A DNA stretch of 64,000 nucleotides from positions 813,501 to 877,500 of the forward strand of contig JAEMWC010000021.1 in the NCBI GenBank assembly GCA_016490735.1, in the 5' to 3' direction. The position numbers were made by a program, and so were the translations under genes. The notes beneath the pieces were generated by a model. That model ran no database searches. It was given only the letters and a program-made list of their open reading frames with translations, and had not been told where the DNA came from. Position 1 is the stretch's first letter. Each line of letters starts with the position of its first letter. Below, in pieces: positions 10,278 through 24,800 of the stretch. Source of the DNA: Pachyseris speciosa. Its lineage: Eukaryota > Cnidaria > Anthozoa > Scleractinia > Pachyseridae.

Positions 10278-13200
10278 ATGGGAGAATTCGGGGAAACGCG
10301 AAAGGGGTACTTTTTTAGACGATTGCAGTTTAACAGAAGTCGCTGTTTGTGTGAAGTGATTGCCTTGGCGGGCGAGACAATGGATAGGTGTTAACACGCA
10401 CATGTTTGGCGTGAAAAGTGCTTGCTATTCTCATTTTTGCTTCTTTTCTTCCCAGGCAAAACCTCGAGACAATTATCTCGAAGCTTTCTAAGGAGCAGCC
10501 GAACGGTCGGCGGAATAGTTTTATGCTGGTAAGTCGCAATTGTTTTTAGCAATTATGTGAGGCGTCGATTCGTTTCGCATCACACTACCTGGTCTAGTTG
10601 CGTGTTGTCGAATGACATGCTAGTTTGGTATGCATGATTTGCTTAGGTCCTTTTATTGTTAAACTGAGAAATTTATCGCTAGAAAGGTATCGGAATATTG
10701 CTAACCAGTCGTCTTCGAGGTTTGGGTCCTTTTTGAGGCATTCTGAAGCGAGAGTTTCTCGTATTTATGGTTTCGTGTCTTCGCTTAGCAAAACACAACT
10801 GAAGCGCATTGTAGTTTTATGATAAGCACGCTTGAATTTAAATTTGTGAGATGAATAGCGTATTTCAAATACCTCCTATTGGTAAACTGCCATGAAACCC
10901 AGCCCCTACATGTCAAAGGGTTTTAGAGACCAAGAGCTGTATTTACGAATAGTTTAATTTACCTCAAGGGCGACTTTCAAACCATCACTGTTGAATAACC
11001 CGACCCCGCTGTACCGGACGGCCTGCTGTAATTGTCGAGGTTATGTACAGTACATAATTCGTTTCCAAACCTTAAGAAAACTCGATTTGACACATGAAAA
11101 GTTGCCGCTTCCCTCGCTGTGGTACAAATCTGCATTCAAGTCTTTTGTCGTCGTCAAATTTGCATCATGCTTCAATGAACTGTCCGGAGAAAACAACTTT
11201 TGTTTCCTCTCGCGCTTCGCCGGATGATGAAATTGAACCGAGTGGTGTTATTTTGGGACGATCTTAACCGAAATCTTAATTCCGAGTTGACATCGACTTT
11301 ATTTCTTGAAAGGAAAAGAAAAGTGAAAAAGTTTCTGAACGTAAGCTTAAATAGATATAAGTTTATATTTCCTCCATGTCAACAAAATTTGGACTTTACG
11401 AGTACACGTGCTTTTGCGTTGGTTCACATGTGGCACCAAATGAAACATGTCTAAAAGCTTTCGGCGTGGAATTTTAATACCCGCGTTTGCAAATCCTCGT
11501 CATTTTCGTAGGTCGGGTCGTGTTATTCACCAGAATACGACTTTACCTCAGTTCAGTGACCACAGTTGATTTGGGCGCTCAATCAAGGTTCTCAACCAGA
11601 CCTTGAAAGACCTGCGAACTTAATTCATCATCGACACAAAAAGTTCTCAGTTAAAAGGTTTCACATACATATTTTGCAGCTGCCATGCCATTTTTTACCT
11701 TCTGTCATATATTGTCATAGTATTAGTCGTTCAAATTACTTTGTGTTGATAAGAAACGTTAAGAGTGCTCTTGCAAAATTTCACCAGAATGCAGTTTCTT
11801 TTTCATTTATTTATTTATATTTTTTAATGGGGGGAGGGGGGGGGGGGTGTACTGCTTGACTCTCAGGTGCTGATGGTGGCTGTAGAGTTGTTGTTTTTAT
11901 TGCCAGTTCATAGTCCTTAGAAGTCTCAGCCCAATTTAAAAATTGCAAATCTCTAGTTTTCAAAACAGCAACAAAAACAAATGACTTTCCTCTATGCACC
12001 CTCTCCAAATTTTGAAAACACCACCTTTTAAAACCACATCCTTATGAAAAATGCAATATTTTGCACATTATGTATTCTCGTTTGGGAGAACTGAGAGACA
12101 AGCTTCGGTGAAGGTAGTTAGCAAGTTTTAGTTGATACTTTGTTCATTGAGATTGATTGATCAGACTAAAAAAATTGCCCTGAGTAAATAAGAGAGCACA
12201 CACCTAGAATGTGTAGTTCCAAAAAACCTCTACACCTCTTCAACAGGAGCAGGTGGCAGTTCTCATTCTGAGGTGTGGGAGGGTGAGCGGGGGAGGAGGG
12301 GGGTGCGGGGGGGCTCTCAAAAGACCACAAATCCCGGGTTGAACAGCTTCCTGGAGGAGGTAGTTATGGAACAGCACAACTGGCATTTGATACATTTTGT
12401 CAAGTCAAAACATTTAGCTGCAAGGACAAAGTTAAGAAGTTTAAAATTATCCATGTTGGATCCATAAGAGTGGTTTCTGTGCAAGTCATCAGGTTTGTTA
12501 GGCCAGTTCAAAAGAAAAAAAAAACACCCACACAATCAGAAATATTGTACACATAACTTTAAAAAGAAGTAAGATGATATAACTGTTGTTCCAGAAATTA
12601 ATTTTGAGCGGAATCTGGGACCATGTGGAAGGAAAATTGCCAAAGTCACAAACAGTGCCTAAAAACAACCCACTATTAGCAAATCTCTTTGTTGACTATC
12701 TTTTTAGACATGGAAAGACCATGAAAAACTTTTAAACTTGCTAAAGAAATTGAGGCACCAAGACAACTTTATCCAAAAATTTGAAACCATGGGACCCATG
12801 AAATGTGGCTATTTTTGCATCATCCTTCATTTTGGAAAGATTATTTACATTGTTCCATCCCGTAATTTGCCTTTGGTTACGCAAAACCAGAAATATCATT
12901 CAGATGGCCTACTATCAGTTTCCATCAACTTTGATAGACTTTTGGGGCAATGCTATTGACCTTGATGCCATTGTGTGCCAGCTGTCAAGCCAAATAAATT
13001 TCCCTCTTCACCAACACTTCTTTTCTGTCAATATAATAGGGCCTAAAATTGATGGTCTACATTTACGTTTACATTTACATATTTTACCATTTAGGTCTGT
13101 TGCTCTTGCATTTTTAAAAGCAGCCAGCCACACCATTGTAGGTCACTACAAGCAAAGAGGCATCTATATAGATAAACATCCCTTGAAAAGTTATATCTTA

Positions 13201-16200
13201 AAATAGGCAACACTTAAACAGCATATGCACATCAAATGAGAAGAAAGTTCTGCTTGGAATAATACCTTTAATTTTGCTTGAGGGCAGTTTTTATGGTAGA
13301 TTAAGTCAACTAGACTTTGCCAAGCCTAACAGACACATAAGTCTTCCAAAAGAACTCAAGACTCTGAGATGGTTTTGTATGCAGGGACTGCAGAGACAAT
13401 TTTAAAGTGGTAGGCCAAATTTGGCCAAGTTAAAGTGGTAAACTTCATACATTATCGATGTCAACTAGAGCCCCCAAAAAATCAATCCAAGAAAAAAAAA
13501 CTGGTAGCCATACCCTCTTTGCAGTCCCCAATACAAGATACCGAGACAGCAAAACCTGTTGAATTTTGACTTAAATTTTGCACAACATGTACTTTCTGAA
13601 AGACCATGCTCTTTGTCTCTGTCGTTACTATGAGGTTTTATCTAAAGTTTAGCCTTTTGGGTATATAAAAACAATAGATTAGGCTTGAGTGTAATGTTCA
13701 ATAGCCTTTTTTGACTAGCCATGTACAGCAATATTTCATTTTGTTTTCATAAGATATTATATTAATGCACTTTAGGATATTCATTTTAGGACCAAACCTT
13801 ATTATATACCAAACCAGTTTGTAGTATATAGTACTAGAAAGAGTTATGCAATTAATGTCTAAATTGAACCAATACTGTCTCATAATTTATTTATCTAGCA
13901 TTATTTAATTAGCAAATCACTTACATAGTACAATAAATGCTTTAACAGAGAAATGTTAACTGCTAATTACATCTATAATTTAAATTGGTATTCACCCAGA
14001 GACTCATCATGTTATAGGCAAAACCGACCAACACTGCAGCGGGTTTAATATACTTGTAAACCAGACAGGAAATTAGAGTATTGCTCAAAAGCTTTGATTT
14101 TATTCAACAGCTACACTTTAACTCCCATTTGCATGCTTATGCATTGCTTAGTCAATCCCTACTTTCAAACCGTTAATAATGAGGCCATCAGTGAATAAGA
14201 CTATATATTAGACAATATATTTTTTTTCTGATAAAAATCTGAGAAACTGCAAAGTGCGTGCTGTTTGGTGTGCATGATGATGAAAATTCTTATGAACAGG
14301 CCAGGCAGAAATTCACACCTGCCTTCCTCCCCAAAAATATTTGTATCTATATTCTGATAGAAATTATTAATAGACGCACTTTTGGAAGTTGACCAAAACA
14401 GCTGGGAAAATGTTGAGCCAACAGCTTGTTACCAAAACAGATTCTCAGTCACCTCAGATCACTTGTAGTCTTTCCATACCCGTGTCTTTGAAAATGTAAA
14501 TCACAAAAATTTGCTTTAGCCCAGAACTCTGATCCTTAATACAGAAAATAATGAATTCAAAATCCATGGTATGTTGACATGGCAAATTACTGTATTTATT
14601 TTTTTTGTTAGTTAGACAAGATTAAAAAATGACATATTAATTGGAGGTTCTTTACTTGTTAAAAATGTGAAAGAATAAGTGAGACACTGTGAGTTAGCTG
14701 GGAGCACAAAATGTTTTTGCCCTTTAAATTAAAACTTTCAAGTGTACTTTTGTTAACTACATGTATGGATGTTTGACTTACTTCAGAGCTCAATTAAATA
14801 TAGGACCAAAAAAGAATTCCTTTCCTTTTCAATAACCTGGGACTGCAATATGTATATGTACACCAAATTAACAGCTGACTTGCATTTGCAAGAGCTGCAT
14901 AGCTAGAACAGGAACCATTCTAAAACACTCCTCTTAATTTACACCTCAGTCTGTAATGTTAAAGAGATTTCCTAAAAGATTGGAACAATACCAAGAAAGA
15001 TGACACCTCGTTTCTGCAGGTCACTGGATTTCAGTCTGCAAAGTGGATGTAGCTTAAGTATTTTTTTTCCTGTTCCACACTACCCCTCCTTTGATGAGCT
15101 GGGAGATTATAGATTTGGCTTTTACTTACCACTGGCTGATTCTTTGATTTTATTTTGCAGATATCAGGAATTGAACATTCTAATGTCATGTTTCATCTGG
15201 GCACTGGATCAGGTATGAGATCTGATTACTTAAAATCATTGCTCTCAAGTTACCCTTTAAGCTCCAACATCAAAATCAATATTCTCTTCACCTTTCTTCA
15301 TACACTTTGTATGGTAGTAAGCTGGGAGAATTTTCGTCTTAACATGTACAGGAAAGTTGATGCTGGTTACTATCAGGGCTTAAAGGATTAAATCTTCAAG
15401 AGAGAATTAACTATGCAAATGTTACAATTTTAATAACAAGTCATGAGTTCCCATTTAAATCACCATTAATTCATTCTTTGAGGAAGCATTTTATAAAGTT
15501 GCAACTTGAAATCCATACCCAAGCAGTATGCAGGAAATTTACCACAAAAATCTAGTTCAATTAATTTCCTAGCTGGCCCACTAGTTTTCTGTAGTGCAGT
15601 TGTAGCTCGAGTACCCGAGCTAGTGATTGGAAGGTCATTGGTTCAATTCCTTTTGGAACAGCCAGCATTTTTTTCGAGTACAGGTACTTGGTGTGACTGT
15701 ACAAGAAAGAAAATGACACCTTTTAAGATGCAATTTAGCAGGGCTGTCAACCCCCGAGTCGTCAAATATTGAGAATTGTGATAGATGATGTCATAATGCA
15801 CATGACATCATTGTAACATTTTATCTGATTGGTTTATTTCCAACCAATCACATTATTGCTTATGTTTCAATGGCAATGCTTGCAAGAACGGTTTGTTGGA
15901 GATTTGGAAGAAATGTTTTAATTTTGTTATCTATGTTAACAGTAAAATAGCTCAAACAATGTGCGGGCGTAAAATATTCGAAATTTTATTGTAAGTTGTG
16001 AAAGTTGAGTCTCACAATAGATGGCAAACTCCGGTGAATATCTGGGAGATTTCAGACTCTGGAGACCAGGAGATAGAATCCAAAAATCTGGAGTCTCCCA
16101 GATTATCCGGGAGGGTTGACAGCCCTGATCGATTTAGCTTAATGGAAATAAACCAGTTGGGTAGAAAAAGCTTTATTGCAGTCACACTGAAGGATTTCAT

Positions 16201-19200
16201 CTAGATTGAATGGAATTATACCTTGTGAAGGAAACGTTATTAAAACAAACAGCACTGCAAAATTATACTGAAATAATAAACTGCACAAAAGTGCAGTATT
16301 GATTTGTTTGATGCATGCAATTTCAAAAATGTTGTGCATTCTGTCTTCATGCTCATAGGGAACAGTAAAATTAATGCCCACCTTTTATGATACATACCAC
16401 ACCACAGGAAGCTATGTTAACTGCTCATTAAGGCTCTCATTTCAGTGAAGTACAGACACGAGATTCATAAGCCCCTTTATTAAAAAAAAAAGCAGCAGAC
16501 TGAATGAAAATGCCAGTCTGCTCAGTAACATGGTTGCCAAGGTTAGGGGAAAATCAGGGAAAGCAGATTTTTTTCAAGGTCAGGGTAAAGTCAGGGAAAT
16601 TCAAAATTCTATCTGAAAGACAGTGAAAAGTCTGGGAGTTTTTCCTTAAATACTGGCTAGGCGTGAGCTTGAGGTTTGGGAAGGAGATTCCTTGTTAGTA
16701 ATTAAAAGGTCATATAAAATAATGTTGTTTATAAAATTTCCTGCTGGGTTTATTGCCTGAGGATTTGTCTTGGATATACCTGCCAACTTTTTCTGAGTCA
16801 AATGCGTGAGATTTTTGTCTCCTCATGACCAGCAATTTCCAAAAACATTCTGGAGACTTCCGACGATTTCTTGAAGAGCTCTGAACACTCCCAAACATGT
16901 CCAAGGAAGTTCCGATGACTTCCAAAGCGTACTTGCTATTTTTCCAGTCCCAAAAATGCAAACTAAAATGCGACATTTAGCGGCCGTTGAAACAGTTAGG
17001 ACTTAAACCCTGGACTCAAACTCGTCATTACGCACCATTTGTTGAAACATTTACAGGGAATATTGCACTGAATTTTTAGTTGTTAATGTGTTGAAGACCA
17101 AGTCATCTGGATTCTAAGTCAGGTGTGAGAAATTGTCCTCAATGCGTGAGATCGACGTCTTTGGTGTGCAGGCGTGAGACTCACGCATAATGCATGAGAG
17201 TTGGCAGGTATACTTGGATGGTCAGTGAAAATTTGTTTGTGGATGAGTGAAAAGTTTGGGAAATGTCATGGATGAGAGAATTTTTTCTATCCCAATGAGT
17301 GGCAACCCTGAGAACACTTTATTGAAATGCCCGAACATAAACAAGCAATAATATTGCCCTCTCCATTGTATAAAAGTTAACTTCAATATTCAACACTTCC
17401 ATTTAATTTGCTTGACTGACAAATTGCAAATTTATTATAAATATCACATATGATATGGCATACCCTGATCAATATCTTGTGTATAGTTATCATTCCCATG
17501 TTATCATTAATTCAATGTCAACAAGTAAACAAAGAAAGCAGTGAAAACTGTTTTCCTGTGGAACAGAACAGACATGGTTAACAAAGATAATTTATTTTAC
17601 AGTGGAAAACAGATAATACAAAACCCATTTATAAATTGCAGTCCCTATTTTTAGCATTATAACGAGTGATATTCTTCAGTCCAGCCCAACACAGAGAATA
17701 CATGTACATGCACTCTCATTTGGAGCCCTGTTATCATGAAATCTGTTGTAAAAAAACACAATGTAGATTAGCCCAGACTTCAAACTTCGCCTGAGAATTA
17801 TAATGAATAAATGCCATCATTAGAGACTGAACCTGTTGGAAAAACAGATCAACATGGGTGGAAGTTCTTTAGTAATGTATTACATCTTTGATAGCAAAAT
17901 ATTGTACGCATAATTAAACCAAAATACCAGTAGTAGTGCTTGCCATAAGGTAACAATGTTTAAGTTTTAAGAACCAAACCCTGATAAATTCATTCCGACT
18001 CTCAAATTTGGTATAACAAGGTTGAGTTACCAGAAATAATGAACCCCAGTTCCCTGCTACTTTGCTACCAGTATTACAACATTCCACAGACTGGGAGAGC
18101 CATTTGAGAAGATTAACATTCATGTTTGCGTATGGGGGAACAACATAAAATAATCTGGAGTATTTTTGCCAAAACTCATTGGAATATATTATTACCTATA
18201 TTTAAACTGAATATAGAAAGGAAAAATTGTAAGACAGCATAATTTATTTCATTTCATGTAAATTCATCTCAGAACCATGACTATGCAAATTTGACAACAA
18301 CAACAACAGTGCCTAAAGTATTATGCTAAGTAGCTAACTGGGGACACAACAGATACTAAAATACTTATTAAGCATAAAAATATGTAAAAAAAATTACTCA
18401 CAATAGCAAGATAATAAAATTAATGCGAGTATGAAACAAAAAAATAAATAAATAAAAAATAATAATCAAAGGCTCCTATGAGATATACATGTAATCTTTC
18501 ATGCAGTCATAAACAGATACTTATTGTCTTGCTTAATACCCAAGTGTTCACAGGCTAAGGACAACCCACGTATTATAGATGTAAAATCTTATCAAAAACT
18601 GATAATACTGGGTTTGGTTCATCAGCTTACAGTCCAGTCCAGGCTGTATGTTTCCTTGACTGACTGACTGCCTGTCTGATGGACTGACTGACTGTCTAAA
18701 TGACTGTCAGGTCTGCAAGTTCAAACCTGACACAGATCATGAGTATCATGAGGCTCAAGTCTTATTGAGGGCTTTATTAAAACCACAAGGCTGAAGGGTT
18801 TGATTTTTATGCCAACATTACAACTGCCTGCAAAGGCATGTACTGGCATACGACCTGTATAGAGCTCTGACATTAACTTCATTCAGCATTCATTCAGCAT
18901 ACCCTGGTGGGGGGGGTACTCCTTATAATGGCCTATCCGGGGAGGCTCCTCCCGAATGGCGTACCTTTTTCATGCTTCAGGTACAATGTATATGAAAGGG
19001 TAGGTATTTCATGAGTCAAAGTATATGAAAGGGTAAGGAAATCTGTCATTTAGGTATTTAAAAGGGCCTTTCATTAAAATATTTCGAACACACATACCTT
19101 ATGACTGTACTGTTTTGATTATTGAACGCTACATGAAAACGACAAGAAGACTTCATTCTAAGGTTTAGAAAGGGGATGCAGTGTTCTTAAGTATAAGGTT

Positions 19201-21745
19201 GTGAAAGGGGTACTATTTTCCAAGGAAGGTATACGAAAGGGGTGCCATTTTTCAATGGAAGGTATACGAAACAGGTATCTTTTCTGTCAAAAATGGTAAG
19301 CTTACATCAAATAGTAAGGGGTCGGACCTCGAGCGGAGCCTTCCTGGGCAGCATATAAACTTCTCTGTACATCTTGAGGGGGTAATTTGTTGAGGGAATC
19401 TGAAACCTGTCGTACATACACTTAAACATTAAGCCTGAAAATTATTCATTAAATTGTCTCCATATCAGCTGACGGATTCTGGAATCCTGGCATGGTAAAG
19501 GATGTATTTGGGTATGGTAGCAGCTTCCACGGGTTGAAGAACAGTAAGCTGAAGTGTATAGTCTTTCCCATGGAAAAACTACAAGACCAGATAAACATGG
19601 GCGAAAAAACTTGCAACATTAAGTTTATCCAGCTAATAAGCTTACATTACCGGGCTAATGCACCACGTACCAAGTCCATTGTTAGTCTATTGTTTTCTTC
19701 CATTGTGTTTGGTTTATTGTTATCGTTCTTTATATTGTTTCTACATTGTACTGTGCTTTGTGATGTCACCTGTGATACTTGGTACATGGTGCATCAGCCC
19801 ATTACCGGCGTGAGAATTCGTCTCTACGGTTTCCTCTTCCCGATTTTTCTAGGAAGATCGAAGGAGAGTCTGCTCGCAGGGTAGAAGACTTTCGCTTCTT
19901 CACACAATTCAATTTTTTCGTTCGTAAAGATCACCGATCCTGGACACCAAGTAGAAATCAAACAGCGGTCTCGTCTCAAATTTCCCGCGAATAAATAGGA
20001 TCACAGACGAATTTGAAAAAAATTCCTACTTGACTTATAAAACAACAGCTAAAAAACCCTTTCAAATCGTTTCATACCAGCGACAAAGAATTCGAATCGC
20101 ATCGAGGAACACGTAACAAGAAACCTTTGGCAAAACTCACCTCTGCTCATATAGTTTCCAGGTTGTTTCTGTGCCTTTTAGTTGTAGTGCAGGCTATAAT
20201 GGGCAATATTCTTTTAAAAACGTGTTCTGTAGGAAAAAATGACACAGTACCGGGCTATATTTCGGTAAAAATGAATTCCACCGCGGTGATAAACCGCAGA
20301 GAGGATGGCGGGAAACGGTTCCAGGAATATTGCTAGGCAACAAGAAAAAATTACTCGTGACAGGTCGTGAGAGGTCAGGTATCTACCCGACGTCATTTGT
20401 CAATCATTACTGATTTCCGCACGCGATGTTGAGACAGACTGAAATCGAGTGGGAAGTTGGCTCCTCAATCTACTATCTGCTCAAGAATCTTGCCGAGGGT
20501 ATGTACTTTAACCAGAGTTTGATCTCCTGTAATCGCACGGAATTCCATCGCACGCCAAACAGGACTGAATTCCCTTCCTGGTAAAGGCCACCGCGCACGT
20601 GAGGAAACAGCTGAGCAAAATGCTTCGCGAGGCAGATGGCCGCAGCTGTTTCCTCGTCTTCGGCGAAATTTTGATGAGAAATTCGCCTCGCGAAGCTGTG
20701 AGATCAATATCAAACATGTTTGATATTGATCTCACGGCCTTGCGAGGCGAAAATCTCACGAAACCCTCGAAACCCTCGCGAGGCATTTTGCTCAACTGTT
20801 TCCTTACGTGTGCGGCGAGATTAAAAGTCGTCTGCAGATGTCTTCCTGGCGCTGCCGGTCGTTGATCCGTGGTGCACATCGTACAATTAGTATTTTGTCA
20901 TCCGCCCTATTATGCGAGGATAGATTTCTGGCGATGAACACGAAGGTGAATCAATCCTGAAGGCAGGAAAATTCAACTGATTTTCGTTGTTAACAAGTTT
21001 TCCGTAATTCATTCCCGTCCAAGCGGGCGGAGTTTGGAGTTTGGAGTTTAGAGTGTTGGTTCGGCATAGTTAGGTAGCCAAAGCTATGTTAATACGGCAT
21101 TGGTCTGGAGTACCAACGAGGTTAGCATTTATACGAAATAAACCGAAAACTGAAACCTTTCGCTGATTCATTGAATTTAGCCGTTTTTATACGTGAAACA
21201 CATAATCCGTCAGTTGGACAACCTTGGGCGACCATCTGTAGTTCGTTTGGTTATGCGTCTCGTGGTTTGTCCAGTATAAAGATGGGCACAGGATGGGTTA
21301 CCGTATACCTGTGGACGAGCTACAGTGTATCTTTTTTAAGTTCGTCTTGAACGACGCAGTACAGGAGATAGGTTCTACTAGAGAACTATTCATTTGATAT
21401 GGAAAAGACAATAGAAGCTATAGACGGCAGAAGAACCGGATTTCCGGTATCTTTTTCTAATGTAAACAGTTATTAGTCCAAGAAAAGCTCGTTGGCATTC
21501 TTTAAAATCTTAATTCAAAAGACAAAAGGGGTTCGGCTGCTCCGGCTACCCACGATCCCCTGTACAAGTATGCTATGCATAAAGCAGATCGCTCAGTTGG
21601 TATTCTTTCATCCGCCATGTGATGTGACGATTCAGATCGCGCGAATTGTCAGTAAACGAAGGAGAATTAATCCTGATAACAAAACCAACTGATTTCCGCG
21701 GTTAATTATGTTTTCCACATACAATTCGGGCACGTTCTGACGGAG

Positions 21746-21806
<61 letters not shown>

Positions 21807-24800
21807 GAAGGAATCGATCTTTGGTAGTCTTTTTAGTAATCCAGGCACTTACTAATACCACATAATCGCACTATTGGTGGTAAGGAAGTCGTAACGCCAA
21901 GATTTCAGAAGAATCATTTTACTGAAAGCTTTTATCTGAAGAAACCTTAAGCAACAAAGATTGCGTCTAGGACTGGTATCCCTTTTAATATGGTGTTCGG
22001 CATTGCTGGGTATGTTTTAGGATTTCCGCCTGTTCATTTTACAATAGCCTAATATTGTTACTCAGTTATATGCAAATAAGTGGCCTTGTATTCTTTAGTT
22101 TATCCCTCGAAGTTCACGTCACCTCATTTCACGTCCGATCGCCACATGATTACGAGTTGTTATATTGCTGAAGCGAGAAAAATACGTTTAATTAAAATGC
22201 GTTCTTCGAAAAACGAAAGATTCCCTCGAATCTAACGTCTCGGTGAATTGTTTTCCTCGAACCAGGTTTGACGATGCTTCTTGCGTCTTCAAGAAAGTGT
22301 AGCTAGCAAAATGCTGTGTTATTTTCGCGTTTGCTGTTAGTTGATTCTCCTTCTTCTTGGCGTTTAAAGCACCGGCTAAACGATCAAACATCTTTCGTTG
22401 AACATCGTGTTTGGTCTGTTTACTACGCGCAACTCCGTTGGGTGGCTAAACAGTGGACAGAGAGTGATTGACCAAATAACGGACATAGCGGGCCCACCAG
22501 CAAACGCTTTTTGCGCATCATAAAGGCCCGGCCAAACGAGTGCAACATCATCCAACATTGTTGAATCCAACATCGTTGGACAATGTTGCACAGTTGAACG
22601 AGGTGGCCAAACAAATGCAACATGTTGGATTCAACACTTGGTCTCAAGGGTTTGGGACCAAAATTTACCAAGACTCCTTAGCCCAGAAAATGCTGCGAGA
22701 CCGATAACTGTACATTAAGCCAAGTTTTCACTAGCGAATCAAGCACAAGAGCGCTTATTTCACTGTGAAAACGGGCTTAACGCAAGCATAAGCATAGGCT
22801 AGTGAAAACCAGGCATGTGTCAAACATGTTTCTAAACCATATGTATTGATTGTAATGGTCGTATTGCGCTTGCTGAGTTCAGTTTAAGCTAAGGTTAAGC
22901 GTGCCTATTTTCAGGAGAAAGTATTATGAATCATTATTCCAAGACTAATACAGGCATACTCTGAAAAAAAAAAATTCCTAACCTGTTACCTTCCAATTAC
23001 TGGTTCGGATGTTTTTTCCACTGGGCTATAGGAGGCTAAAATGTATTGAGTGTTAGTTTCCTCTCTTAATGTTAAATACTTTCCTGTGGCGCTGTTTAAT
23101 ATTCCTGTCAGAGATGGTTCAAAATTTTGACTCTGTGGATGAAACAGTAAAGTGTTACCATACAAACGAAAGCTACTGAGTAGAATAATGTTGTGGGCTG
23201 TTCATGATTATGCTGTACAAGGTGGTGCTAACTTTTGAGTGTGTGGATCAAATACTTAAGGGTGGCTATTCAAGTGAAAGCTACTGAGCAGTACTTACCT
23301 GTGGTGCTGTTCATTATGCTATACAAAGTGGTTCTAACTTTGAGTCTTAAGATGAAATACTATTGTGTGACCATTCAAATGAAGACTAGTGAGCTGTACT
23401 TTTCCGTGGGCTGTTTATTATGCTGTGCAAAGTGGTTCAAGATTTTGAGTCGCTGGATGAAATCCCAAAGTGTGACCATTCAAATGAAAGCTACGGAACA
23501 CTACTTTCCTGTAGTCAGTTTATTGTGTTGTACAACTGATTTGGTTCTATTTTTAAAAAATGGACAACCACTTTGAGCTTAAAACAAGACATATTTCGAT
23601 CGTTCAACGATCATCATCAGTTTTAATTTGCTATTTCAGTTTGTCACTTAAATAAAGGTATTCATTCATTCATTCATTCATTCAACGGGCAATACTTCAA
23701 TGCGCGAGACCTGGAACAACACTACATTTCTTGAAACCGGATGAACATAGAGAAACAAAGTATAGACAGCAAAATATTACAGCTATTGCACAAAATTGTC
23801 GTAGTAAGTAAAACTAAATGACAAAACGACTAACACAAAGGAAAATCTCATTAGAGAGGCCTTCCAAGGGGTAGAAGCGACAAGCGACATGGCTCAGAAA
23901 ACAGGCGACAATCTTCTCCCAAAATACCGACAACCGACAGAAATTGGCAGAAAACGCGCGACAGCGACAATTCACTTTGCATTCCTCTTTGCTTACGTTG
24001 CGACAGCGACATTTGTCCCTAACGAAACAAGTGACAGACAGAGTCGTAAACGAGCGACAAAGTGACACCAGACCACACCTTGGAAGGCCTCATTAGAAAG
24101 AAAGAGTCACCTTGGCATGAGGTGGTTCTACATATTGAGTCAATGGATGAAAGGCTTTAGTGTGATCATTTAGATGAACACTGTTCACTTACCAGCACTC
24201 TTTTGGTTTACCAATTCGTATTTTCCAAAGCAAAGTTTTTATTAATTTGTGGTGCCTTCGTTTGGGTTGAAAATGACAGGGCTGGCTTTTTTTTGTCTCT
24301 TCCGTAGGCCAAGACTCGGATGGAGAGGACAGTGAGCCCGATTTGTTCCAGTGCGGCAAATGCAAGCAAATGTTCACCAGCTTGCAGAAGTACCTGAAGC
24401 ACAAGGCAGCTAAGGACTGCAGCGTCCAACTGCAAGGAAACAGGACTGTCATAAGCCCTGTCACCAATGGAGAGGTTCGCACCAAGCTGGGAAGGGTGGG
24501 AACAATTTATATTTCTTGTACGATTTTCTCTGTGTGCATAATTCCGGTATGATCCTGTGTAATAGGATCGGGATAGGCTCTTTGCAGGACTTGATCACGT
24601 GCTTGGATACCACATAGCAACGCACTGCTGGTGAGCAAGCAAACCAGTGTCACGCTCATGTGGTGTCAATTCAAGCGAAGCGAACTTAACCTTTTAGTGG
24701 AAAACACCCCAAAACACTTGAAGTTTAAGGACGGCAATAGAGAACTATTGTGACTTTTGTTTCATTGAGCTTCGATTTCCTCTGATTTACCTTTTTTCTG

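Noticed and set aside
19471..19494. Possible short exon (ADGFWNPGM) in the zinc-finger gene after TCCATATCAG
   Set aside because: It has an acceptor and a GTAAAG donor, but it would end in phase 0 while exon 4 (24308) needs phase 1. Skipping it joins exons 3 and 4 in frame.
20508..20879. Two similar ORFs on opposite strands with FDIDLTA in both
   Set aside because: They are mirror translations of the fold-back palindrome at 20594-20818.
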